Shown: positions 45,701-55,180 of the stretch, piece after piece
Numbering within the stretch: the stretch's first letter is position 1
Layout: each line of letters starts with the position of its first letter
From: an uncultured Prevotellaceae bacterium
GTDB lineage: Bacteria > Bacteroidota > Bacteroidia > Bacteroidales > Bacteroidaceae
Direction of reading: 5' to 3'
NCBI GenBank assembly: GCA_900316645.1
Contig: ONDP01000013.1
Location: 1-64,000, forward strand
Length of the DNA stretch: 64,000 nt
Translations under genes and position numbers: made by a program
Notes under the pieces: generated by a model
What the model was told of the DNA's origin: nothing
Database searches by the model: none
Seen by the model: only the letters and a program-made list of their open reading frames with translations

Positions 45701-47461
45701 ATGAAACTAAAATATTTAATACTAACCATAGCAGTGCTCGCCTCGTCAGTTTCAGCACATGCCGACAATTCTTCCGATTATAAGCAGTCGAAGGAATATC
45801 TGACCCTTCGTGACTCTGTGCATCATACCTTTAATTCAGGCGACAGTGCACGCTTCTTCAAAGCTGTCAGCGCTTTGGAAGATTATCTTTCCCGACAGGG
45901 GGATGTTCATGTATACTATACCCAGCGTTGTAATGAGATTGTGTTCGAACTGAACCGTCAGCGCATCTTTGAAGCTTATAAGCTGGCCACCCAGCTGTCG
46001 CGAGAACTGACGGAGAAGAAACTCGACAAGGAAATGTATATGGCCATCAATATGATGGGACATATCTATAACTATTGTGGCGACAAGAAAAGTGCGAAAC
46101 AGTGTTTCTGGGATGTGATACGTCGTATGGAGCAGGAGGGCTATTTGGAAAGCGAACCGCCTATCTACATGAATCTGGTCAACATCCTGATGACTGAGAA
46201 TCCGCAAGAGGCCATGCGACTGATTGACCAAGCTGTAGCTATTGCCCAGAAGACACAGCCGGATCGCGTTTTCGATATCGAGGCCCGTCGCACGTTGGGC
46301 TATTACACCTTGGGCGACACACAGCGCTTCATGGAGGGCTACGAGGCTTATCGTCAAGGCTTGGAGAAAGGCTTGTCCACCGTTCATGGCCGTCGGCTGG
46401 AAATATATTATCAGACTTTGTTGGGCAATATTGACGAAGCAGTGCGAATGGCAGGTGAAAACAAAGAAGACCCCTATGAGACACAGGCAGAGATATTGTC
46501 TCGTGCAGGTCGTTGGCAAGAGGCTTTTGAAGCACTCAAGAAGGGCACAGCCGAAACGGACTCTATCAACAGTTTGCTGCTCAGCAGTTCTATGCAAGGT
46601 ATTCAGAACGAGTTGAAAGTCTATGAAGCCGAACGCCATGTTTATCGTTTATGGGTATATGGTCTGGCTTTCATCATCCTCCTGTTGCTGTTGCTAATAA
46701 TGGCCTATATCTATATCTTGCAAATGCGTCGCCGCCACTGGCGAGAGATGGAGAAAGCCTACCAGCGCGTGCTGGAGTCGGACAATATGAAGACGGCATT
46801 TATCAAGAACATCAGCCATGAGGTGCGCACTCCTCTTAACATTATCAGTGGCTATGCGCAGGTCATTGCCGATCCCGATTATGATGTCAGTCCCTATGAG
46901 CGCCATCGTATTGCCGAGACGGTGATGGACAACACCCACCGTATCACGAAGATGGTTGACGAGGTCCTTGAAATGTCATTGAACGAGACTTCTGGCGAAG
47001 AATACAAGCTGACCTCAGTGGCTTGCAACGACTTGCTGCGTCGCTTGTTGTCCGATTTCCAGAAGACACTTCCTCCCACCAAGACCCAATTCCGTTTCGA
47101 GACATCTGTTGACGATGATTTCACCTTCGACACCAACGAGGGGGTACTGCGTCGCATCATCAATCCTTTGCTCGAAAATGCTGAGAAGAATACCGAGACT
47201 GGTGTGGTCACCCTGCGTTGTTCCACCGACTCCGCTCATCTGCTGCTGCAAGTGGAAGACACAGGTTGTGGTATTCCTGCCAACGAGGCAGAACATATCT
47301 TTGAGCGTTTTGTAAAACTCGATAATTTCAAGGTGGGCGTGGGTCTCGGACTGCCTTTAAGTCGCACCATGGCAAACCGATTGGGCGGAACGGTCCGCCT
47401 CGACACCAGCTATGCAGGTCCTGGTGCTCGTTTTGAAGTAGAAATTCCCATTCATCCATAA
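45701..47461 (+). CDS. TPR-containing membrane sensor histidine kinase
   Basis: 586 aa. Signal peptide (LILTIAVLASSVSAHA), a periplasmic helical-repeat (TPR-like) region (about 25-310), one membrane helix (WVYGLAFIILLLLLLIMAYI, about 318-337), then HisKA (His in FIKNISHEVRTPLN) and HATPase_c with G1 DTGCGIP and G2 GVGLGLPL. No receiver domain. TPR kinases of this type occur widely in Bacteroidetes with unknown signals. Begins its own transcript but lies inside the glycosidase locus between the radical SAM and GH2 genes, 20 bp before GH2. Confidence 0.9.
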   Translation: MKLKYLILTIAVLASSVSAHADNSSDYKQSKEYLTLRDSVHHTFNSGDSARFFKAVSALEDYLSRQGDVHVYYTQRCNEIVFELNRQRIFEAYKLATQLSRELTEKKLDKEMYMAINMMGHIYNYCGDKKSAKQCFWDVIRRMEQEGYLESEPPIYMNLVNILMTENPQEAMRLIDQAVAIAQKTQPDRVFDIEARRTLGYYTLGDTQRFMEGYEAYRQGLEKGLSTVHGRRLEIYYQTLLGNIDEAVRMAGENKEDPYETQAEILSRAGRWQEAFEALKKGTAETDSINSLLLSSSMQGIQNELKVYEAERHVYRLWVYGLAFIILLLLLLIMAYIYILQMRRRHWREMEKAYQRVLESDNMKTAFIKNISHEVRTPLNIISGYAQVIADPDYDVSPYERHRIAETVMDNTHRITKMVDEVLEMSLNETSGEEYKLTSVACNDLLRRLLSDFQKTLPPTKTQFRFETSVDDDFTFDTNEGVLRRIINPLLENAEKNTETGVVTLRCSTDSAHLLLQVEDTGCGIPANEAEHIFERFVKLDNFKVGVGLGLPLSRTMANRLGGTVRLDTSYAGPGARFEVEIPIHP

Positions 47462-47481
47462 TATTATAGAAGCATAATTTT

Positions 47482-49911
47482 ATGAAAAGACTTTTTTTTC
47501 TTAGTGTAGCCTTGGTGGCTATTGCCCTGTCTATGCAGGCTCGACAGCGTGATAATTTTGATAAAGGTTGGTTGTTCATTTTGGGCGATTCGGCTCAGAT
47601 GGCCACCCCGACGTATAATGACAACCACTGGCGAAAGCTTTGCCTTCCTCACGACTGGGCAATTGAAGGCGATTTTTATGCTGGTAATCCCAGCGGTGCT
47701 GGCGGTGGTGCTCTGCCTGGTGGTATCGGCTGGTACAGGAAACACTTTCTCCTCGATTGTGAAGCGGAGCCCGGTGGTCGTTACTTTATCGAGTTTGATG
47801 GAGTATATATGAACTCGACAGTCTATGTCAACGGACAGGAAGTGGGGCATCGTCCTTATGGCTATTCGAGTTTCGAGTATGATATTACGAAATATCTGAA
47901 ACGAGGAGATAATGTCATTGCAGTGAAGGTTGACAATTCCGACCAGCCTAACTCGCGCTGGTATTCCGGATGCGGTATCTATCGCCATGTGTGGCTGACA
48001 AAGACCAATGCTGTCCATGTGAAACACTGGGGAGTTCATGTCCAGACAGATGCCAAGACAGGACAGATAAAGGTTGAAGCTGATGTGGAAGGAAACAATT
48101 ATAAGGTACGTAACACCGTCTATGATGCATCAGGTAAGGAGGTTGGTTTAAAGGTCAAGAATCCCCATCTATGGTCGGTAGAGGATCCTTATATATATAA
48201 GGTTCGCACGCAGGTGTTGGTTGGTGGAAAGGTTGTCGATGAGGTATGGACGACGACGGGCTTCCGTGATTTTAAGTTTGATGCAGAGACAGGCTTCTGG
48301 CTCAATGGCAAGAATTTTAAGTTGAACGGAGTCTGTGAACATCACGATTTCGGCTGCCTGGGTGCTGCTGTCAACGAGGACGCAATGCACCGTAAGCTCT
48401 CGAAGTTGAAGGCGATGGGTGTCAACAGCATCCGTTCCTCGCATAACCCTCCAGCTCCGGAGTTGCTGAATATGTGCGATACGATGGGCATCATCGTGAT
48501 GGATGAAAGTTTTGACATGTGGCGACGTAAGAAGACTGCTGGCGACTATGCCCGTTTCTTCGAAGAGTGGCATGAGCGTGACCTTTCAGATCTGATACTC
48601 CGTGATCGTAACCATCCAAGTATTCTGATGTGGTCTATTGGTAATGAGGTGTTGGAGCAGTGGTCGAGTGCTGACGCTGATGAGTTGACACTGGAACAGG
48701 CGAATCTGATTCTAAACGCAGGCCACGACGCCTCTACGCTGGCTCATGGTGAGGAGATGAGCCCTAACTCTCTGTTGACGCGTCATTTGGCAGATATCGT
48801 GAAACGCTATGATACGACACGACCTATCCTTGCCGGTTGTAATGAGCCTGATCCCAATAACCACCTCTTTAAGAGTGGCGCCATTGATATCATTGGTTTC
48901 AACTACCATCACCAGTGGGTGAAGGATGTGCCTAAGAACTTCCCAGGCAAGCCGTTTATCTTCTCAGAGAGCGTATCGGCATTACAGACACGTGGGTATT
49001 ATAAGATGCCTTCCGACGAGATAACGTGGGCTCCGCAGGAGTGGTGGCTCCCTTATACCGATCCTTCTTATATGTGTTCTGCGTATGATAATATGCATGC
49101 CTCTTGGAGTTCTACTCATGAAGAGACATGGGATGTGGTGAAGCACAATGCCTTTGTGGGTGGACAGTATATCTGGACAGGTTTTGACTATATCGGTGAA
49201 CCGACGCCCTATGGTTTCCCTGCCCGTTCCTCCTATTTCGGTGTCATCGACCTCGCCGGTTTCCCGAAGGACACCTATTATATGTATCAGAGTGAGTGGA
49301 CGACGAAACCCGTGTTACATCTCTTCCCTCATTGGAACTGGTTGGAAGGTCAGCAGATTGATATGTGGTGCTATTATAACAATGCTGACGAGGTGGAGTT
49401 GTTCATCAACGGCAAAAGTCAGGGCGTACGTCGTAAGACGGGAGAACAGCCAGAGGGGCGTTATGATATGCACAATACGAAGGCGAAGCTGAATTCAGAA
49501 TATCATGTTGGTTGGCGTGTCACCTTTAATCCAGGTGAAGTCAAAGTAGTGGCCCGTAAGGATGGCCATATCGTTGGTGAACAGACGATTAAGACAGCAG
49601 GTGCACCAGCTAGAATCCGCCTCTCGAAAGACTATCAGGGAAAGAACACTACCTTTATTACAGCCGAGGTGGTGGATAAGGACGGTAACCTTTGTCCATG
49701 GGCAGATGATATGATTTATTTTATTAGCGAAGGCGATGGAAAGATTCTGGGTACAGACAATGGCTGCCAGACCTCGATGGAGAATTTCAAGGCTCCCCAG
49801 CGCAAGGCTTTCTTTGGCAAGTGCATGGTTGTGGTAAGTGGCAATGGATCGATAACTGCCAAGTCGCCGATGCTACAATCTGATGTGATAGAATTTAAAG
49901 TAAAGAAATAA
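47482..49911 (+). CDS. GH2 beta-galactosidase-like glycosidase, exported
   Basis: 809 aa. Signal peptide (LSVALVAIALSMQA). N-terminal sugar-binding domain (GWYRKHFLLD, YVNGQEVGHRPYGYSSFEYD), Ig-like domain, GH2 barrel (LNGVCEHHDFGCLG), acid/base Glu in WSIGNEVLE (about residue 391), nucleophile Glu in FSESVSAL (about 495), then a DUF4982 and another Ig-like domain (VVARKDGHIVGEQTIKTAG). GH2 enzymes with this plan act as beta-galactosidases and occur in xyloglucan loci such as BoGH2A. The start of the next gene is six bases after the stop. Confidence 0.9.
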   Translation: MKRLFFLSVALVAIALSMQARQRDNFDKGWLFILGDSAQMATPTYNDNHWRKLCLPHDWAIEGDFYAGNPSGAGGGALPGGIGWYRKHFLLDCEAEPGGRYFIEFDGVYMNSTVYVNGQEVGHRPYGYSSFEYDITKYLKRGDNVIAVKVDNSDQPNSRWYSGCGIYRHVWLTKTNAVHVKHWGVHVQTDAKTGQIKVEADVEGNNYKVRNTVYDASGKEVGLKVKNPHLWSVEDPYIYKVRTQVLVGGKVVDEVWTTTGFRDFKFDAETGFWLNGKNFKLNGVCEHHDFGCLGAAVNEDAMHRKLSKLKAMGVNSIRSSHNPPAPELLNMCDTMGIIVMDESFDMWRRKKTAGDYARFFEEWHERDLSDLILRDRNHPSILMWSIGNEVLEQWSSADADELTLEQANLILNAGHDASTLAHGEEMSPNSLLTRHLADIVKRYDTTRPILAGCNEPDPNNHLFKSGAIDIIGFNYHHQWVKDVPKNFPGKPFIFSESVSALQTRGYYKMPSDEITWAPQEWWLPYTDPSYMCSAYDNMHASWSSTHEETWDVVKHNAFVGGQYIWTGFDYIGEPTPYGFPARSSYFGVIDLAGFPKDTYYMYQSEWTTKPVLHLFPHWNWLEGQQIDMWCYYNNADEVELFINGKSQGVRRKTGEQPEGRYDMHNTKAKLNSEYHVGWRVTFNPGEVKVVARKDGHIVGEQTIKTAGAPARIRLSKDYQGKNTTFITAEVVDKDGNLCPWADDMIYFISEGDGKILGTDNGCQTSMENFKAPQRKAFFGKCMVVVSGNGSITAKSPMLQSDVIEFKVKK

Positions 49912-49916
49912 GAACA

Positions 49917-52235
49917 ATGAAAAAGACTATTTTAACCATAACTTGCCTGTTGGGTGCCTCAATGGCAGCGCAGGCGCAATTGCAGACTTCGGCAGGCATC
50001 CAGTACCTGCAGTGTATGCCCAAAGACCAATCGGGCGATTTCTCTGACCTGAGTAATACTTATTTCCTGGCTGATTCCCTGGCTTCGTTCGACGTGGCGA
50101 AGGGTGAAGGTCAACTGAATTGGAAACGCTATCGCCTCTCGCCCCGTCAGGCTTTCAATTTGAATGGCTACTGGCCCGTGCGGATGCATACGCTCGATTT
50201 CCCTGATACAGAATACGATAACGACCCCAATCTCTCCTTTAAGATTGATTTCGTCAGCCCACGTTGTGTGCGCATCCGTATGGCTACATCACCCATCCAG
50301 GCTCCGCGCAGCGACAGCGAGAGTGTGATGTTGGCGGGTCCTGTGCCTGCCACGTCGGCTTGGAAGGGTGTTAGCGATGGGAAAACCATCGCATACAAGA
50401 CGGAATATGGCAGCATTGAGATTCAGAAATATCCTTGGCGCATCGTGTTGAAAGATAAGCACGGCAAGGTGATGACGCAGACACGTCATATCATCGACAA
50501 CGATTCGTCGCAGGTGAAACTGCTGCCTTTCTCGTTTATCAAACGCGGTTCCGACAATTCGCGCAGCATCAATCCCGTGCTGGCCATTGCTCCAGGCGAA
50601 CGTATCTACGGATGTGGTGAGTCGTTTGGTGCACTCAATAAGGTGGGGCAGAAGGTACAGATCATGGTGACCGACCCCCAGGGCCCCGAAACCGACGGAC
50701 AGTATAAACCCGTGCCCTTCTTCTTCTCCAATCGTGGCTATGGCATTTTCATGCATACCTCAGCCCCGGTTACAGCCGACTTCGGAGCCTCCTACATCGG
50801 AGCCGACCGCCTCTTCATGGCTGACGAACAGTTGGATATGTTTGTGTTCTTTGGCGAACCTAAGGATATTCTCAATGAATATACCAATATTACAGGAAAG
50901 AGCCCCATGCTGCCCCTGTGGACGTTCGGCACCTGGATGAGCCGTATCACTTACTTCTCACAGGAAGAAGGACTGGATATTGCCAAGAAACTGCGCCAGC
51001 ATAAGATTCCCTCCGATGTTATCCACTTCGATACGGGTTGGTTCGGTGTTGACTGGCAGTGCGACTACGAATTTGCCAAAGACCGTTTTAAGGACCCCAA
51101 GGGAATGCTCGACCAGATGAAGCGCGACGGTTTCCACACCTGTTTGTGGCAGTTGCCCTATTTCACCCCGAAGAACCGTTTCTTCCGCGAGATAGTGGAT
51201 GGTGGTATGGCTGTCCGTAATGCTGCTGGCAGTCTGCCTTACGAAGATGCTGTGCTCGATTTCACCAATCCCAAGACAGTCAGTTGGTATCAGTCGAAGA
51301 TTGAGGGACTCATGAAACTGGGTGTCGCCACCATTAAGTGCGACTTCGGCGAGGCAGCTCCTTACGATGGTTTCTATCATAACGGACGTGGCGGACTCTA
51401 TGAGCACAATCTCTATCCCGTCCGTTATAACAAGGCGCTATGGGAACAGGTGGAGCGCTCACATCCCGGCGAGGGTGTCATCTGGGCTCGCTCGGCATGG
51501 GCAGGCTCGCAGCGCTATGCCCTCCACTGGGGTGGCGATGCTGCAACCACCAATACCGGTATGTTGGGCGACCTTCGTGGTGGCATCTCGTTCGGCTTGA
51601 GCGGATTCTCGTTCTGGAGTCACGATATGGGCGGTTTCGTCACTGCTTCGCCTGAGGATATCTATCGTCGCTGGCTGCCGTTCGGTTTCCTGTCGAGTCA
51701 TACCCGTGCGCATGGTGCACCTCCCACCGAGCCCTGGCTCATCAGCGAGAGCTTTACCAAGGCTTTCCGTCAGGCTGCCGAGATGAAGTATCGTCTGATG
51801 CCTTACGTCTATGCACAGGCCAAGGATTGCACGGAGCGCGGACTGCCTATGGTTCGTGCGCTGTTGGTGGAATTCCCCGACGATCCGGGTGCCTGGCTTG
51901 TTGAGGACCAGTATATGTTCGGTTCCCAGATACTCGTAGCCCCCCTGTTGGAGAGTGGTGATAGTCGCACCGTCTATCTGCCTCGTGGCAAATGGATTGA
52001 CTATCAGAGCGGTAAGGTGTACGAAGGTGGTTATCAGACCATCAAGGTTGGCGAGATTCCCTGTGTCATCCTCGTGCGCGACGGCAGTCTCATTCCTCAT
52101 GCTCCTCTTGCCCAGCGTACCGACCAGATACAATGGGATAAGGTAGAGCTGAAGGCTTACAAGGCTGATGCTAAGAAGTGTCAGGGCCTGCTCTTCAAGC
52201 CTGGCGACAGCAAGATTCAAGTGATTGAACAGTGA
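49917..52235 (+). CDS. GH31 glycosidase, YicI-like, probable alpha-xylosidase
   Basis: 772 aa. Signal peptide (LTITCLLGASMAAQA). Mutarotase-like N-domain, then the barrel: nucleophile Asp in IKCDFGEAAP (about residue 476) and acid/base Asp in HWGGDAATT (about 541), about 65 apart as in YicI. The KxDFGE pattern is diagnostic for the YicI alpha-xylosidase branch of GH31. The pair with the first GH31 suggests two linkages or two positions of xylose. Ends with a stop that overlaps the GTG start of the next gene. Confidence 0.88.
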   Translation: MKKTILTITCLLGASMAAQAQLQTSAGIQYLQCMPKDQSGDFSDLSNTYFLADSLASFDVAKGEGQLNWKRYRLSPRQAFNLNGYWPVRMHTLDFPDTEYDNDPNLSFKIDFVSPRCVRIRMATSPIQAPRSDSESVMLAGPVPATSAWKGVSDGKTIAYKTEYGSIEIQKYPWRIVLKDKHGKVMTQTRHIIDNDSSQVKLLPFSFIKRGSDNSRSINPVLAIAPGERIYGCGESFGALNKVGQKVQIMVTDPQGPETDGQYKPVPFFFSNRGYGIFMHTSAPVTADFGASYIGADRLFMADEQLDMFVFFGEPKDILNEYTNITGKSPMLPLWTFGTWMSRITYFSQEEGLDIAKKLRQHKIPSDVIHFDTGWFGVDWQCDYEFAKDRFKDPKGMLDQMKRDGFHTCLWQLPYFTPKNRFFREIVDGGMAVRNAAGSLPYEDAVLDFTNPKTVSWYQSKIEGLMKLGVATIKCDFGEAAPYDGFYHNGRGGLYEHNLYPVRYNKALWEQVERSHPGEGVIWARSAWAGSQRYALHWGGDAATTNTGMLGDLRGGISFGLSGFSFWSHDMGGFVTASPEDIYRRWLPFGFLSSHTRAHGAPPTEPWLISESFTKAFRQAAEMKYRLMPYVYAQAKDCTERGLPMVRALLVEFPDDPGAWLVEDQYMFGSQILVAPLLESGDSRTVYLPRGKWIDYQSGKVYEGGYQTIKVGEIPCVILVRDGSLIPHAPLAQRTDQIQWDKVELKAYKADAKKCQGLLFKPGDSKIQVIEQ

Positions 52236-53185
52236 CCAGGGAGGTTAGCTTACTGTTGGGTGCCAGTGCAGTGATGCATCTGTTGGTCGACGGAATCTGT
52301 CTCTGTTGCCTGTATCTGACGGTGGCTTCCCCGAATGCTGAAAACATACTCGCTGTCTTCCTGTTATACAATGTTCTGGCTTTTCTGGGTCAGCCGTTGA
52401 CAGGATTGATAGCCGACCGACTGACCCACCGACACTGGCTGCTGCTGTTGTCGGTGGGTTTCCTTGCTCTTGGTGTGCTGGTGTCGTTGTCGCTTCCGCT
52501 GTGGCAGTTGTCGCTGATGCCGGTTGCCGCCCTCTTGGGCATTGGTAATTCGTTGTTCCATGTGTGGGGCGGCAAGCAGGTAACACTCACTACGGAAAAC
52601 GACATCCGGGCTTTAGGTGTGTTTGTATCGACAGGAGCAATGGGACTGGCCATCGGCATGGTGTTCTTCTCGTGGATGCTCCTCTCACTGTTCCTCATTG
52701 CCCTCTGTGTCTTGGCAGCCTTCTATCTGCATATCGACGCTCGCGCAGCTTCCTTGGCGCATCTGTCTGACGACCAGATCGCTCGTTCCTTCTCGCAGAT
52801 GTTCATCCTGTTGTCAGTTCTGGCATTGATGGGTGTGGTAGCCCTGCGCGCTCATCTCGGAACCGCTTTCTCGTCGCCCTTTGGCAGGACCACTGACGTT
52901 GTACTGCTGATAGGCTTAGTCTCCATGTTGGGCAAGATGTCAGGTGGCTGGTTGGTGCACCTGTTGGGAATGGTGCCGGCTGTCGGTGTCATGTTATTGG
53001 CTGTCGTGGGTTGCTTGTTGTTCCGCCACGCAGGGCATTACGTCCTGCTGTTGGGATTGCTGGCTGTCAATCTCACCATGCCTGTCACACTCTATTTTGC
53101 CAATGTCGTGCTGAAGGGGCACGAAGGTCTTGCCTTCGGACTGCTTGCTGCCGCTTTAGTGCCCAGTTATCTTTTATTGCTATAA
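52232..53185 (+). CDS. MFS-like multi-pass membrane protein
   Basis: 317 aa with about ten hydrophobic helices. The loop DRLTHRHWLLL after helix 2, after GQPLTGLIA, is a degenerate form of the MFS A-motif (G-x3-D-R-x-G-R-R-x); length is shorter than a usual 12-helix MFS (about 400). It starts with GTG overlapping the GH31 stop (GTGA at 52232-52235), so it is translationally coupled. It may import a released sugar; no substrate is suggested by sequence. Confidence 0.65.
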   Translation: MTREVSLLLGASAVMHLLVDGICLCCLYLTVASPNAENILAVFLLYNVLAFLGQPLTGLIADRLTHRHWLLLLSVGFLALGVLVSLSLPLWQLSLMPVAALLGIGNSLFHVWGGKQVTLTTENDIRALGVFVSTGAMGLAIGMVFFSWMLLSLFLIALCVLAAFYLHIDARAASLAHLSDDQIARSFSQMFILLSVLALMGVVALRAHLGTAFSSPFGRTTDVVLLIGLVSMLGKMSGGWLVHLLGMVPAVGVMLLAVVGCLLFRHAGHYVLLLGLLAVNLTMPVTLYFANVVLKGHEGLAFGLLAAALVPSYLLLL

Positions 53186-53200
53186 AACCCCGTATTGCCT

Positions 53201-53539
53201 ATGGAATTGCTGCAAATACTGTTACTTGCCCTCGTTCCCACCATCGCTATCGAGTTGGGTGTGTTGCTTTTCGTTCGTGAGCGCAGGAGGAAAGTATTGT
53301 TGGCCTCAGTCGTCATGAATATCCTGACCAACATCCCCTTGAATTTCCTGATGATCTGTCTGGAGGGGGATGACATCGTCCTGTTCACAGCCGAGGCGGT
53401 AGTCATTGTTTTGGAAGCGCTTGGCTACATGCTTGTCGTCCGTCAGTGGAAGCAGTCGTTCATCTATAGTTTCCTGTGCAATTCCATCAGTTTCCTGTCG
53501 GGGTTGCTTGTTTACATGTTGTATGATATCATCTTTTAA
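53201..53539 (+). CDS. Small membrane protein, unknown
   Basis: 112 aa with three hydrophobic helices (about residues 1-22, 30-50, 55-75) plus one near the end. Charged RERRRKV between helices one and two marks the cytosolic side. Starts 15 bp after the MFS-like gene; a TTG six bases before the ATG at 53201 is less likely. No family recognised. Confidence 0.6.
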   Translation: MELLQILLLALVPTIAIELGVLLFVRERRRKVLLASVVMNILTNIPLNFLMICLEGDDIVLFTAEAVVIVLEALGYMLVVRQWKQSFIYSFLCNSISFLSGLLVYMLYDIIF

Positions 53540-53791
53540 ATGCGAAACGCTATGACTCTATTAGACATTATTCTGGAACCGCCTCGTATGCCGAGAATCG
53601 TTCATCGGCCCGACACAGCCGACACCATTCTTCAAGTTGACAGTGTCAAAGTGCAGCACATGGACTTAGCCCCGCCTCCCACCGCTTTCGAATCCTTTTT
53701 AAGTGGTGATGTCTGGACGGTCCTCGTCGTAGCCCTCGCCTTGTGTGCCTGCATTTACATGGCAGTGCGCTATCGTCGTTGCAATAAGTGA
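53540..53791 (+). CDS. Small single-helix membrane protein, unknown
   Basis: 83 aa. A Pro-rich, acidic N-terminal part of about 55 residues (EPPRMPRIVHRPDTADT, DLAPPPTAF) is followed by one membrane helix (VWTVLVVALALCACIYMAV) and a basic end. The TAAATG junction shows that its ATG starts one base after the previous stop. Its last 22 bases overlap the convergent phosphatase gene. No family recognised. Confidence 0.55.
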   Translation: MRNAMTLLDIILEPPRMPRIVHRPDTADTILQVDSVKVQHMDLAPPPTAFESFLSGDVWTVLVVALALCACIYMAVRYRRCNK

Positions 53792-54909
53792 TTTGTAGTT
53801 AGTGCCGATACCAATGCGTCGATTTGGTCCTGACTCATACCATGGGTAAGCAGAAAGTTAGTAAATGCCTGAGCAAAATCGACGTCGGGCAGTAGTGTTT
53901 CGTCGCTGATACCGGCATAGAACATCAGACAGGGGTTCAATCTCAGCGTCACTAATGTGTTGCATACTTCGGGGGCATCCTCAGGCGTCATCAAGTAAAA
54001 GTTGTAATAGGTCACCAGATAGTCTGCCACTATTTCCTCGTAGGTCGCTCCGCACAGCCCCTCCAGCAGTGCGCACACATATCCAGTGCGGTCCTTGCCC
54101 TCCATGCAATGCACGAGATAGGGAGCAGGGTGTGACGGCAGTTCCTTCAGGCCTGCAACCAGGGTGTTGACGAATTCATCTGCTGTTGGGTCGGCTTTCA
54201 GCGGACACAATATGACGTTGCCGCTTTCCCACAGCTGACGGCTGTAGGCAGGCATATCGTATGATAGCATCTTCTCCTCGGTGTCAGCGAGGTTGAGCAC
54301 CGATTTCACCTTTTCTTTCTCCAAATATGTCGCAACATAGTAGGCACGGTTGATATCATTGGTAAATGGTGTCGTACTTCGGTGCAGTATGCCACTGACA
54401 ATGTTGCCGGCTTCCACAGTGCGTGCATTGGCGAACTCCGCATCCGTTAGGTCGGAATAGTCATCTCGCTCGTTGGAATAAGTGACGTTCATGGCATTTT
54501 GTACGTCGAGACACCCATACTTTTCCACCATACTGATGGTGACGTCGTACCCCTCCAGTCCTCTGAGTTCCTCGGGGAGTCCGGTGTTGTTAGCAGTGAA
54601 GCAGATGCTTGGATAGGTGGGATAGGCCACGCACAGTAATTCTCCGTGGTGGGTATAATAGCCGTCGTAGTATGGCATGATGAATGTCCGCTCGTCGATG
54701 GTGAGGCTGATGACGTCGCCGAGTGAGAATCCAGCCTTCGTCATGTCTGCTTCTGTGATATCCAGCATAGCTCCGTCAAACTCGTTATACGACACAATCT
54801 TGCCTTGCAGTCTCGCCACGTCGCTGTCGCTGTCGTTGTCGCTGTTTGAGCAAGCCGCCGTCAGAACTAATATACTTACAAGTACAAATAGGCTTTTTAT
54901 CTTTCTCAT
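53770..54909 (-). CDS. Lipoprotein tyrosine-protein phosphatase
   Basis: 379 aa. Lipobox LVLTAAC (Cys at about residue 20) followed by a D/S/N-rich linker; a middle domain (about 35-150) with the fold seen in the C-terminal part of SAM hydroxide adenosyltransferases, as in several tyrosine phosphatases; then the phosphatase domain with the P-loop HCMEGKDRTG (Cys nucleophile, Arg). Family members dephosphorylate phosphotyrosine or phosphoinositides; substrate here unknown. Own promoter; the 3' end overlaps the small membrane gene by 22 bp. Confidence 0.85.
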   Translation of the reverse strand: MRKIKSLFVLVSILVLTAACSNSDNDSDSDVARLQGKIVSYNEFDGAMLDITEADMTKAGFSLGDVISLTIDERTFIMPYYDGYYTHHGELLCVAYPTYPSICFTANNTGLPEELRGLEGYDVTISMVEKYGCLDVQNAMNVTYSNERDDYSDLTDAEFANARTVEAGNIVSGILHRSTTPFTNDINRAYYVATYLEKEKVKSVLNLADTEEKMLSYDMPAYSRQLWESGNVILCPLKADPTADEFVNTLVAGLKELPSHPAPYLVHCMEGKDRTGYVCALLEGLCGATYEEIVADYLVTYYNFYLMTPEDAPEVCNTLVTLRLNPCLMFYAGISDETLLPDVDFAQAFTNFLLTHGMSQDQIDALVSALTTNHLLQRR

Positions 54910-54941
54910 GTATTCAATTTCTTCAATCTATTCACCAACTG

Positions 54942-54973
54942 CAAAGTTACACTTTTCAATTGAATTATCCAAA
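54942..54973 (-). promoter_or_regulatory. Consensus promoter of the phosphatase gene
   Basis: TTTG (54973-54970), exactly 20 bp, TAACTTTG (54949-54942), 33 bp before the ATG. Confidence 0.8.
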
Positions 54974-54997
54974 TATCCTTCAATTCTTTAATTTTAA

Positions 54998-55157
54998 CTT
55001 TCAGATTTCAGATTTCAGTTTCAGTTTTTTGAATTTCAAATACGGATAGTCGAATTTGTATAGTACTATATATATAATATATATATTATATATATAGTAA
55101 ACTATAATTTCGCTCAATTTTCTCAATTTTCGATACTGAAATACTGAAATCTGAAAG
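54998..55157. repeat. Large inverted repeat 1: heptamer arms around an A/T palindrome
   Basis: The left arm (54998-55024) is made of TTTCAGA units (CTTTCAG, ATTTCAG, ATTTCAG, TTTCAG). The right arm (55132-55157) is its inverse; the outer 14 bases pair perfectly and the next seven pair after one bulged base. At the centre, 55065-55098 is a perfect 34-base palindrome of mainly TA. A 75-codon frame on the minus strand crosses it but shows no family character. Confidence 0.75.
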
Positions 55158-55180
55158 ATACCAGATAACCAAATTAATTC

